From assembly GCA_017519885.1 (NCBI GenBank), contig JAFWRO010000055.1:1-64000 (forward strand): a DNA stretch of 64,000 nt, given 5' to 3'. Below are positions 24,795-32,604 of the stretch, in pieces (position 1 is the first letter of the stretch; each line of letters begins with the position of its first letter). The notes beneath the pieces were generated by a model, which saw only the letters and a program-made list of their open reading frames with translations, did no database searches and was not told the DNA's origin. The DNA comes from Liminaster sp017519885. Lineage in GTDB: Bacteria > Bacteroidota > Bacteroidia > Bacteroidales > UBA3663. Both the position numbers and the translations under genes were made by a program.

Positions 24795-26573
24795 ATGAAA
24801 TATACATTATATAAATATATAGCTTTGGCCGCCTTGATCATTGGAGGAATGTCGTCGTGCGATGATTTCCTCGACAAGCCGACCAAGGACGCCTACAACG
24901 CCGACAACTATTACCAGACCGACGACCAGTGCATTGCAGGTGTCAACTACCTGTACAACTCCCCTTGGTATGATTTCCAGCGCGGCTTCTTCAAGGTAGG
25001 TGAAGGCCTTTCGGGCAACCTCTACATGGGCAACAGCCCCTATCTCAAATTCACGGTCAACGGTTCGGACGAAGACCTCATTAATATGTCCTACTCCCTT
25101 TGGGCCGTCATCGGACACAGCAACACCGTCTATAACAGCATCAAGGCCTCGACGGGCAACATCTCCGAGAGCGTTCGCAACCAGTGCCTGGGCGAATGTC
25201 TCGCATGGAAGGCCATGGCATACTTCTACCTCGTGCGCAGCTTCGGCGAAGTACCTATCGTGCACAACAATGCCGAGTCGCTCAATGCCGGTGACTACAA
25301 CACCTATCCCAAGGTGAAGCGCGCCGACGTCTATGAGTACATCCTCCTGACGCTCGAAAAGGCCATGGAACTTCTTCCCGAAACCAATGCACCAGGTCGT
25401 ATCGACCGCTATTGCGCCGAGGCTCTGTTGGCAAAGACCTACCTGTCGATGGCCGGCATTTCGGGTGAACTCAACCAAGGTTACCTCGACCAAGCCGCCG
25501 CTCACGCCCTCCACGTCATCGAGAACTCGGGCCGCACGCTCATGGAGAATTTCAGCGACATCTATCGTCTTGCCAACAACAAGTGTCAGGAGAGCCTCTA
25601 TGCCTGGCGTTGGACCGCCAACGGAAACGTCTGGACCGCACAGAACACCTTGCAGTCGGACCTTGGCATGACGGGCTTTGACGAATTTGGTGACTGCTGG
25701 GGCGACTGGACTTCCCCGTCAGTTGATTTGCAGGAGGCCTTTGGCGTGAAACTTCTCGAACAGACTCCCGACTCCTGGATCAATTCCACCGATACCCGCC
25801 TCAAAGCCACGATGATGCTGCCCGGCTTCAAGTACGATTACTTCTGGCAGGACAAGGGCGGTTTCGACTACCTGCGCTTCATCTATGATGACACCTTCTA
25901 TGCCAGCTGCCGTGGCGAACTCGCCTCTTCGACCGGCGCCAACGTCGTGAAGCATCTTTACGGCGATGCCTACGACCATCAGCAGGGTGCCGGCCATTCC
26001 GCCGCCTACATGTACAACTCCCTGGCCACCCACATCCTCCGTCTGTCGGAAGTTTATCTCATCTATGCCGAAGCCAAGCTCCCCGCTTCGCAGGGCATCG
26101 ATGCCACCACCTCCGACCCCAAAGCCGTGGAATGCTTCAACGCCGTGCATCAGCGCGCCGTTCCTTCCGCTACGCCCGTCACAAGTTTCAGCTGGATGGA
26201 CATCTGGAAAGAGCGTCGTCTGGAGTTTGCCCTCGAAGGCGACCGCTGGTATGACTTCGTGCGCGTAAGCTACTGGAATCCAGCCTTTGCCATCAGCCAG
26301 CTCAAGGGTCAGAAGCGTAATTCAATGTGGGGCCTCAATGACCTCTACTTGGGTTATTACAGCAATGGCAGCTGGAATGTCACCACCAGCATGGGCTATG
26401 ACGAAAACACAGCCGAACCTTACGTCGAAGGCCTGATGAAGCGCGATCCCGATACTGGCAAGAACTACTTCTATCTGCCTTTCCCGACCGAAGACGTGAC
26501 CTTCAATCCCAATCTTGGCTCCAACGTGGATGGCCAGCATGTGGACATTCGCGCCACCTACTCTTACGAATAG
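24795..26573 (+). CDS. susD: SusD-like nutrient-binding outer-membrane lipoprotein
   Basis: A 592-residue lipoprotein with lipobox MSSC followed by DDFLDKPTKD, the standard SusD beginning. A start nine codons earlier is in frame, but the ATG at 24795 gives a normal signal peptide (KYTLYKYIALAALIIGG). AEALLAKTYLSMAGISGEL and the C-terminal ERRLEFALEGDRWYDFVR are SusD signatures. It begins 27 bases after SusC. Its expected job is to bind the polysaccharide breakdown products at the surface and close over the SusC pore. Confidence 0.95.
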   Translation: MKYTLYKYIALAALIIGGMSSCDDFLDKPTKDAYNADNYYQTDDQCIAGVNYLYNSPWYDFQRGFFKVGEGLSGNLYMGNSPYLKFTVNGSDEDLINMSYSLWAVIGHSNTVYNSIKASTGNISESVRNQCLGECLAWKAMAYFYLVRSFGEVPIVHNNAESLNAGDYNTYPKVKRADVYEYILLTLEKAMELLPETNAPGRIDRYCAEALLAKTYLSMAGISGELNQGYLDQAAAHALHVIENSGRTLMENFSDIYRLANNKCQESLYAWRWTANGNVWTAQNTLQSDLGMTGFDEFGDCWGDWTSPSVDLQEAFGVKLLEQTPDSWINSTDTRLKATMMLPGFKYDYFWQDKGGFDYLRFIYDDTFYASCRGELASSTGANVVKHLYGDAYDHQQGAGHSAAYMYNSLATHILRLSEVYLIYAEAKLPASQGIDATTSDPKAVECFNAVHQRAVPSATPVTSFSWMDIWKERRLEFALEGDRWYDFVRVSYWNPAFAISQLKGQKRNSMWGLNDLYLGYYSNGSWNVTTSMGYDENTAEPYVEGLMKRDPDTGKNYFYLPFPTEDVTFNPNLGSNVDGQHVDIRATYSYE

Positions 26574-26595
26574 TCATTGAAAAAGAAATACAACA

Positions 26596-27984
26596 ATGAA
26601 TACACAATATAAATCCATCATATGGGGCCTCATCGGCACGACTGCCCTTTTCGCAATGAGCAGTTGCGATGACACCCCGGATGCCTACGAAGTGGCAGGA
26701 GGCACGCCTACCGTCGATTACATCCGCTGCCTTTCGAGCGAAATCAAGGGCAACAACGATGACGCCAACACCCTCTACACCAACGGCCAACTCGTCACCA
26801 GCGCCTCGCCCCAGGCCGTGCTCTGCCTCGTGGGCTCCAACCTGCGTTCGGTCTATGAGATGTACTTCAACGACAAGAAGGCCATCCTCAATTCGAGCTA
26901 CATCACCGACAATACCCTCATCGTTTCGGTGCCCAGCTCCGTTCCTTCCCTGGTGACCGACAAGATTTACATGATCACCAAGAACCAGGATACCGTCAGC
27001 TATGACTTTTCGGTAGTCATCCCGGCTCCACAGCTTTCGGCCATGAGTTGCGAATATGCAGCCGTCGGCGACGAAGTGACCTTCACGGGCAACTACATGG
27101 TCGATGATCCCAACGTACCGCTGACCGTTACCTTCCGTGATGCCGATGGCAAGGCCATTGAAGCACACATCAAATCCATTGCCGAAGACTACACCTCGTG
27201 TGTGGCTATCGTTCCCGAAGGTGCTGCCGAAGGTCCCGTTTCGATGACGTCCATCTATGGCACGACGGCTTCCTCGTTCCGCTATCTCGACACCCGTGGC
27301 ATGCTCTTCGACTTCGACGACATCGTACGTTCGAATCACGGCTGGCACGCACAGACCATCACCACCGACGAGACAGCCATCAAGGGCAACTTCCTGCAAT
27401 TCGGCACGGGAGATGCTGCCTTGGCAGGAAGCGGTGACACATGGGATGATTCGCACTTCCACTTCGAATACTGGGCAGGCAACTGGGCTGACCCCGAGAC
27501 CTATGCTACCGAAGACTGCGTACGTCTGAACGATGTGGTTGACTTCTCCGACTTTGCCAACATGGCGGTCAAGTTCGAACTGCTCATCCCTTCGGATTAT
27601 CCTTGGAGCGCTTGCGCCATGCAAATCATCTTCTCGGGTGTTAACCTCGTCTCGAACGGCAATGCCGGAGCCACCGACATCTATGGCAACAAACTTGGAG
27701 GCTGCAACAACACCTATTTCCACGACGACGCCATCTCGCTGCCACGTGCCCTCTATCGTCCCTGGACCAGCACCGGTTCCTTCGATACGGGTGACAAGTG
27801 GATCACCGTTTCGATGCCCATCGCCTCGCAGTTCATCTACTATTGGGATGGCAGCGCAGCATCAGGCAGCCTCAATGCCGAATCGTTCGCCAACCTGGAA
27901 CTCTTCGTTTCGGCAGGTGGCGTGGCAGGCACCGACTGCACACCTATCATGAAGATTGACAACATCCGTGTCGTACCGAACTAA
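26596..27984 (+). CDS. Surface glycan-binding lipoprotein with IPT/TIG domains
   Basis: A 462-residue lipoprotein (lipobox MSSC, followed by DDTPD, an acidic stretch consistent with surface export). Residues about 35-235 carry two IPT/TIG-like Ig folds (VLCLVGSNLRSVYEMYFNDKKA; AVGDEVTFTGNYMVDDP). Residues about 240-462 form a beta-rich domain with many aromatics (FDFDDIVRSNHGWH, FHFEYWAGNWADP, YRPWTSTGSF, IYYWDGSAASG), resembling the C-terminal ligand domain of SGBP-B-type proteins. These proteins hold the polysaccharide on the outer surface next to SusC/D. It lies between SusD and another glycan-binding protein in the same operon. Mannan as ligand is inferred. Confidence 0.87.
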   Translation: MNTQYKSIIWGLIGTTALFAMSSCDDTPDAYEVAGGTPTVDYIRCLSSEIKGNNDDANTLYTNGQLVTSASPQAVLCLVGSNLRSVYEMYFNDKKAILNSSYITDNTLIVSVPSSVPSLVTDKIYMITKNQDTVSYDFSVVIPAPQLSAMSCEYAAVGDEVTFTGNYMVDDPNVPLTVTFRDADGKAIEAHIKSIAEDYTSCVAIVPEGAAEGPVSMTSIYGTTASSFRYLDTRGMLFDFDDIVRSNHGWHAQTITTDETAIKGNFLQFGTGDAALAGSGDTWDDSHFHFEYWAGNWADPETYATEDCVRLNDVVDFSDFANMAVKFELLIPSDYPWSACAMQIIFSGVNLVSNGNAGATDIYGNKLGGCNNTYFHDDAISLPRALYRPWTSTGSFDTGDKWITVSMPIASQFIYYWDGSAASGSLNAESFANLELFVSAGGVAGTDCTPIMKIDNIRVVPN

Positions 27985-27999
27985 TAAAGCACAAGTATT

Positions 28000-30357
28000 A
28001 TGAAAAAACTACTATATGTTCTGACAGCCCTCTGCACATTGCTGTTCACGGCAGTCTCCTGTTCGGAGGACAACCAGCTCGACACCAATCAATACAAGGG
28101 AGGCGTTTCGCTCAACGCTTTCGGCCCCAGTCCCGTAGCCCGTGGCGGACAGATCCGCTTCGTGGGCAGCGGTCTCAACCAGATCACCAGTGTCGTTTTC
28201 CCTGGCAATGTTGTTGTGAATGACATCAACGTCATCAGCGAAAACAGCATTATGGTCACCGTGCCCAAGGACGGACCGGAAGTGGGCCGCATCGAGCTCA
28301 AATATGCAGGTGGAAGTCTCTTCACCGAGAGCGACATCACCTACACCGAGCCCATCAGCATCGACAAACTCACACCTGCAAAAGTGAAGGCGGGCGACCT
28401 GCTCACCATCGAGGGTGACTACCTCAACCTCATGAATGCAGTAGTCTTCGCCGTGGGCGACACCATTTTCGAAAATCAGTTCCAGGAGCATTCGCGCTAC
28501 AAGATTGCCCTTTTCGTGCCCGAAACGGCACAGACGGGACGTGTGGCCGTCAGCGATGGCGAACAGGTGGTCGAAAGCGAGGAGAACCTCATCGTCACTC
28601 TTCCTGCAGTCAGCGAGATAGCCAACCTCACTGGCAAGAAGCCCGGCGATGTCATCACCATCAAGGGCTCCGATTTCGACCTCATCCGCCAGCTAAAGGT
28701 GGCCGATATCGACACTGAGTTCAATATCAACAGCGAAGCTACCGAACTCACCTTCACTCTGCCCGACAACACGCCCGACGCAGCCGCCATCAGCGTCTAT
28801 CCTGCTTCGGAGGTGGAAGTCATCATCGCCTACATCGGCATGCAGCTGCCCACCGAGCTCGTGGCCACTCCAGCCACTGGCTTGCGCAGCGGCTCGACGA
28901 TCGTCATCACCGGCAAGGATCTCGACGTGGTGAGCAGCGCCCTCTTCCCCAACGTCGCCGATGCCGTAGTTCCCGAAGAGCAGTCGTCCACCTCGCTGCA
29001 ACTGACCGTGCCCGAAGGCACACAGAGCGGCGAACTGACACTCGTCTGCAAGAGCGGAGCCACCCAGACCATCGCCATCGAGACGGCCAAGCCTGAGCTC
29101 ACCGCCTACAATCCCACACTTGTCTCGGCAGGCAGCGACCTCACCATCACGGGCCGCAATCTCGACCTCATCAGCAAGATCACGTTTGCAGAGGGTTGTG
29201 AAGTGAGCAGCTTCGTCGCTCAAACGGAGAACGAGATTGTCGTCACTGTGCCCGTTACGGCTGTTACTGGAGCCGTGGGCATCACCATGAGCAATGGCGA
29301 GACCGTCACCTTCGCCGACCTCGACGTCGATTCGCCCGTCTTCTGCTTCATTCCCGAAATGCCGGGCGATGACGTGGAGCTCAAGGCAGGCAAGATGTTC
29401 AGCGTGGCCGTGGTCAATGGCGACAAGCTCACTGGCGTGCAGATCGACGGCATCGACTGCCAGTACATCTTCGTCGATGACGAGCTCTATATCCGCATCC
29501 CCGAGACAGCAGGGCGCTCGTCAGTGCTGAAGCTCATCTCTTCGAACGGCGAAGTGGAGTATCCGCTGAGTGTCATCCCCAACACCGAAATGACCTTCGT
29601 CATCTGGACAGGAGCCGTCAAGCTGGATGCCTGGAGCTTCAACTGGGAGTTCGGAAAGAACGTACATTCCGAGGGCGAAAGTGCCACTGCCTTTAAAGAC
29701 ATGGGGCTGCAGGCGGGCGACGTCATCCGCATCTGGGTCACCAACTTCAACGACTGGTGGCAGATACAGTTCTTCGACGGCCATTGGGGCGCCATGGAGG
29801 AGATTGGTGTGGCTACCGGTCTCAATAACGGCAACAACATCAACTCGGGCATCTGTGACATCAGCAATGGTTACATCGAGATTCCCGCCACCCAGAAAAT
29901 GGTCGAACTGCTCACTACCCTTACCGACTGGGGCTGCTGCCTGATCATGCAGGGCGAAGGCCTCATCATCAACAAGATTGACGTGAAGCGCACCATCAGC
30001 CTTGAGACAGTACTGTGGAAGGGTGAAGCCGTGGCCGACGCTTGGGCCAACCAGCCTACGTTCTTCAGCGACGGCGGTGCCGAACTGGCCGAAGCCGGTG
30101 TCAAGGCCGGACAGACTATGCGCTTCTACATCACACCGCTCGCCGACGAATGGGAACTGCAGATCGTAGAAGGCCATTGGGGCCCGACGTATGTAGCATT
30201 CAAATCGAGTGAGTGGGACCTTGCCGCCAACAACGGAGCCGTCTCGTTCAAGCTCACCCAAGAGATGCTCGACGCAGCCTTCACGGCACAAAACTGGGGT
30301 GGCGTATTCATCGCCAACGGCAACCACACCGTCATCACCAAGATTACAGTCGAATAA
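28000..30357 (+). CDS. Large surface glycan-binding lipoprotein: IPT/TIG repeats plus two C-terminal modules
   Basis: A 785-residue lipoprotein (lipobox AVSC, then SEDNQ). Residues about 35-525 consist of five or six IPT/TIG Ig-like repeats, recognisable from recurring GxxLxxVxxVxF and PAxxxAGxxLTIxGxxLxxI patterns. Two related modules follow, about residues 530-665 and 668-785; each has an AGD/AGQ-start strand, a WxxQxxxGHWG block and ends in a GLIINKI or GNHTVITKI strand. The same module type, more compact, is inserted twice in the neighbouring GH26. The rod of Ig folds would hold the binding modules away from the membrane. I know of no CAZy number for the module. Ligand binding is inferred. 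Confidence 0.82.
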   Translation: MKKLLYVLTALCTLLFTAVSCSEDNQLDTNQYKGGVSLNAFGPSPVARGGQIRFVGSGLNQITSVVFPGNVVVNDINVISENSIMVTVPKDGPEVGRIELKYAGGSLFTESDITYTEPISIDKLTPAKVKAGDLLTIEGDYLNLMNAVVFAVGDTIFENQFQEHSRYKIALFVPETAQTGRVAVSDGEQVVESEENLIVTLPAVSEIANLTGKKPGDVITIKGSDFDLIRQLKVADIDTEFNINSEATELTFTLPDNTPDAAAISVYPASEVEVIIAYIGMQLPTELVATPATGLRSGSTIVITGKDLDVVSSALFPNVADAVVPEEQSSTSLQLTVPEGTQSGELTLVCKSGATQTIAIETAKPELTAYNPTLVSAGSDLTITGRNLDLISKITFAEGCEVSSFVAQTENEIVVTVPVTAVTGAVGITMSNGETVTFADLDVDSPVFCFIPEMPGDDVELKAGKMFSVAVVNGDKLTGVQIDGIDCQYIFVDDELYIRIPETAGRSSVLKLISSNGEVEYPLSVIPNTEMTFVIWTGAVKLDAWSFNWEFGKNVHSEGESATAFKDMGLQAGDVIRIWVTNFNDWWQIQFFDGHWGAMEEIGVATGLNNGNNINSGICDISNGYIEIPATQKMVELLTTLTDWGCCLIMQGEGLIINKIDVKRTISLETVLWKGEAVADAWANQPTFFSDGGAELAEAGVKAGQTMRFYITPLADEWELQIVEGHWGPTYVAFKSSEWDLAANNGAVSFKLTQEMLDAAFTAQNWGGVFIANGNHTVITKITVE

Positions 30358-30381
30358 CTACAAGATTAGATTTCGCACGAT

Positions 30382-32526
30382 ATGAAAACCATCAAGATTA
30401 TATCTGCGTTCTGTGCAGCAGCCGCCACCCTCGGGTGGTCGGCCTGCATGGACACGGATGCACAATACACAGTCGTCGATACGCCGGCGCCTACATTCAC
30501 CGGCGTCATCTGCAACGAGAACGACACCGTCTTTGCTTCTGGCAACGCGTTGGCTACCGGTATGCAGCTCTATCCCGGCATCCACACCATATCGGTCATG
30601 TTCGATGAGAACATCGGCTTTGCCACCTCGACCAAGGACCAGATTACCCTCAACGGCAACCCCGTCAGCAACGCCCTGGTCTATGGAGCCAGCAACCTGC
30701 TGACCATCGAGTTCACATCGCCTGCCGTATCCGAACTTGTCCTTACGATTCCCGCAGGCCTCGTCTATGGCCCGAGCCGCAAGACCAACGAGCAGGAGAT
30801 CACCATCAGCTGGACTTCCATCAACGTCGCTCCAGCCACAGCCCTCGTCAATGCAGAGGCCACAAGCGAGGCCAAAGCCCTCTATCAGACTCTGCTTGCC
30901 AACTATGGACAGAAGATTCTTTCGGGCACGATGGCTAACGTCAACTGGAACAACGACAATGCCGAACAGGTCTATCGTTGGACCGGCAAATATCCTGCCA
31001 TCAACTGCTATGACTTCATCCACCTGCCTTTCGATGGCACCTGGATCCACTATTCTGACATGACGCCTGTCACCACCTGGCACAACGGAGGCGGCATCGT
31101 CGCTGCCATGTGGCACTGGAACGTTCCTTCCGAGGAGCCGATCGAAGAGCCCACCCCACAGCCCGGCGGTGAAGAAACCACCCTCGCCAACGAAGAAAAG
31201 GTGATGCCCGCCGACTGGTCAGGATGGTACAAGATTGAAGCGAATCTTCTTGCTGGTCTCAAAGAGGGTGATGTGATCACCGCACACGTCAAGGATGTCG
31301 CCAGCGGCGCCCAAGGCTCGTTCAAGGACGGCAGTTCGTGGAGCGGCCTCGTCGATGGCAACGGCACCTCGTACGAATACTTCGACATAACGGGCGACTT
31401 CTCGCTCACTCTCGATGCCACCCTCCTTGCCGCTATCCAGGCCAACGGACTTATCATCTCTGGCCACGACTATACGCTCACGGGCGTCACGGCCAATACA
31501 GCTTCTGCAAGTGGACAAGGCGACGATACTGTGCTTTCGTCCGATGAGAAGGTGATGCCTTCCGACTGGTCGGGATGGTACAAGATCGAAGCCACAGCGT
31601 TAACCAACGCCAAGGCTGGCGACGTCATCACCGCCCAAGCCAAAGACGTGGCAGCAGGTGCACAAGGTTCTTTCAAGGACGGCAGTTCCTGGAGCGGCCT
31701 CGTCGATGGCAACGGCACATCGTATGAATACTTTGACATCACGGGCGACTTCTCCATCACCCTCGACGCCACCCTCCTTGCAGCTATCCAGGCCAACGGT
31801 CTTATCATCTCTGGCCACGACTATACGCTCACGGGTGTCACTCTGACATCGAAAGCCGCAGCACCCCAGCGTGCAAAGAAAGCCGACATCCAGTATGTAA
31901 TCCATCCCGACCAAACAACCTTCATGCCAAGCAATTGCCTCGTAGATGGCACTTGGGAGAATATGGTTTGGATCGTCGACCTTGCCAAGGTGGCTGGTTA
32001 CCTCAAGACCATGCAGGAAATGGGCATCGCCGTCATCTGGCGTCCCTTCCACGAAGCCAAGGGCAACTACGATGTCTATCAGGCTGGCACAGGTGCCTGG
32101 TTCTGGTGGGGCAAGGAAGGTCCCGAGGTTTGCAAGCAACTTTGGATAGCCATGTACGACTACATGAAGGCACAAGGCGTGAACAACCTTATCTGGGTTT
32201 GGACCGACATCTCGACAGCCATCGATCCCCGCTGGTATCCTGGCGACAACTATGTCGATATCGTCGGTGTCGATATCTACGGGCAGACCGATGCAGCTGT
32301 AGTCGGCGACATCTTCAAGCAGGTACAATATACCTATCCCAACAAGATGGTAACACTCTCTGAATGCGGAGATGTAGCCGAGATCAGTGCTCAAATGGAG
32401 GCTGGTGCCACCTGGTCATGGTTCATGCCATGGTATGAGGGCGAAGGTACAGCTTATGCTCCCGAAACATGGTGGCGGACCACGATGAACAGCCCGTATG
32501 TCATCACCCGCGATATGCTCAAATAA
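30382..32526 (+). CDS. GH26 beta-mannanase with catalytic domain interrupted by two tandem modules
   Basis: A 714-residue lipoprotein (lipobox WSAC, Cys22). Residues about 38-150 form an Ig-like domain. The GH26 catalytic domain begins near residue 160 (LYQTLLANYGQKILSGTMANVNW) and reaches WHWNVP at 244-249. It is then interrupted by two copies of a 98-residue module (273-370 and 390-487), differing at 11 positions. The catalytic domain resumes near residue 495 (IQYVIHPDQTTFMPSN) and contains WRPFHEA with acid/base Glu558 and LSECGD with nucleophile Glu661. Both catalytic residues lie in the second half. The fold should still close, because the insertion replaces a surface loop. Endo-mannanase activity is expected from the family. 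It is the first enzyme gene of the second SusCD operon. Confidence 0.9.
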   Translation: MKTIKIISAFCAAAATLGWSACMDTDAQYTVVDTPAPTFTGVICNENDTVFASGNALATGMQLYPGIHTISVMFDENIGFATSTKDQITLNGNPVSNALVYGASNLLTIEFTSPAVSELVLTIPAGLVYGPSRKTNEQEITISWTSINVAPATALVNAEATSEAKALYQTLLANYGQKILSGTMANVNWNNDNAEQVYRWTGKYPAINCYDFIHLPFDGTWIHYSDMTPVTTWHNGGGIVAAMWHWNVPSEEPIEEPTPQPGGEETTLANEEKVMPADWSGWYKIEANLLAGLKEGDVITAHVKDVASGAQGSFKDGSSWSGLVDGNGTSYEYFDITGDFSLTLDATLLAAIQANGLIISGHDYTLTGVTANTASASGQGDDTVLSSDEKVMPSDWSGWYKIEATALTNAKAGDVITAQAKDVAAGAQGSFKDGSSWSGLVDGNGTSYEYFDITGDFSITLDATLLAAIQANGLIISGHDYTLTGVTLTSKAAAPQRAKKADIQYVIHPDQTTFMPSNCLVDGTWENMVWIVDLAKVAGYLKTMQEMGIAVIWRPFHEAKGNYDVYQAGTGAWFWWGKEGPEVCKQLWIAMYDYMKAQGVNNLIWVWTDISTAIDPRWYPGDNYVDIVGVDIYGQTDAAVVGDIFKQVQYTYPNKMVTLSECGDVAEISAQMEAGATWSWFMPWYEGEGTAYAPETWWRTTMNSPYVITRDMLK
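31198..31490 (+). repeat. Direct repeat, copy 1 (inserted module in GH26)
   Basis: This 293-base segment is repeated at 31549-31841 with a constant 351-base offset, preserving the frame. It encodes the first inserted module. Confidence 0.9.
31549..31841 (+). repeat. Direct repeat, copy 2 (inserted module in GH26)
   Basis: Second copy of the module-encoding segment. Differences cluster in the first third; the stretch encoding GAQGSFKDGSSWSGLVDGNG is identical at protein level in both copies. Confidence 0.9.
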
Positions 32527-32540
32527 ATCATTTATCCCGA

Positions 32541-32577
32541 CCTCTGGAGTCTCGTTCCAATGCCAAGACTCCAGAGG
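32541..32577 (+). other. Intra-operon hairpin between GH26 and GH94
   Basis: CCTCTGGAGTCT (32541-32552) pairs perfectly with AGACTCCAGAGG (32566-32577) over a 13-base loop. No T-run follows, so it may act as an mRNA processing or stabilising element, or a weak attenuator, rather than a full terminator. Confidence 0.6.
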
Positions 32578-32604
32578 CCAATCCTTATCATTATCTATAC
32601 ACCA

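Noticed and set aside
31198..31841. GH26 double module as an assembly artefact
   Set aside because: The copies differ at 11 of 98 residues and at many silent positions, so they are real diverged copies.
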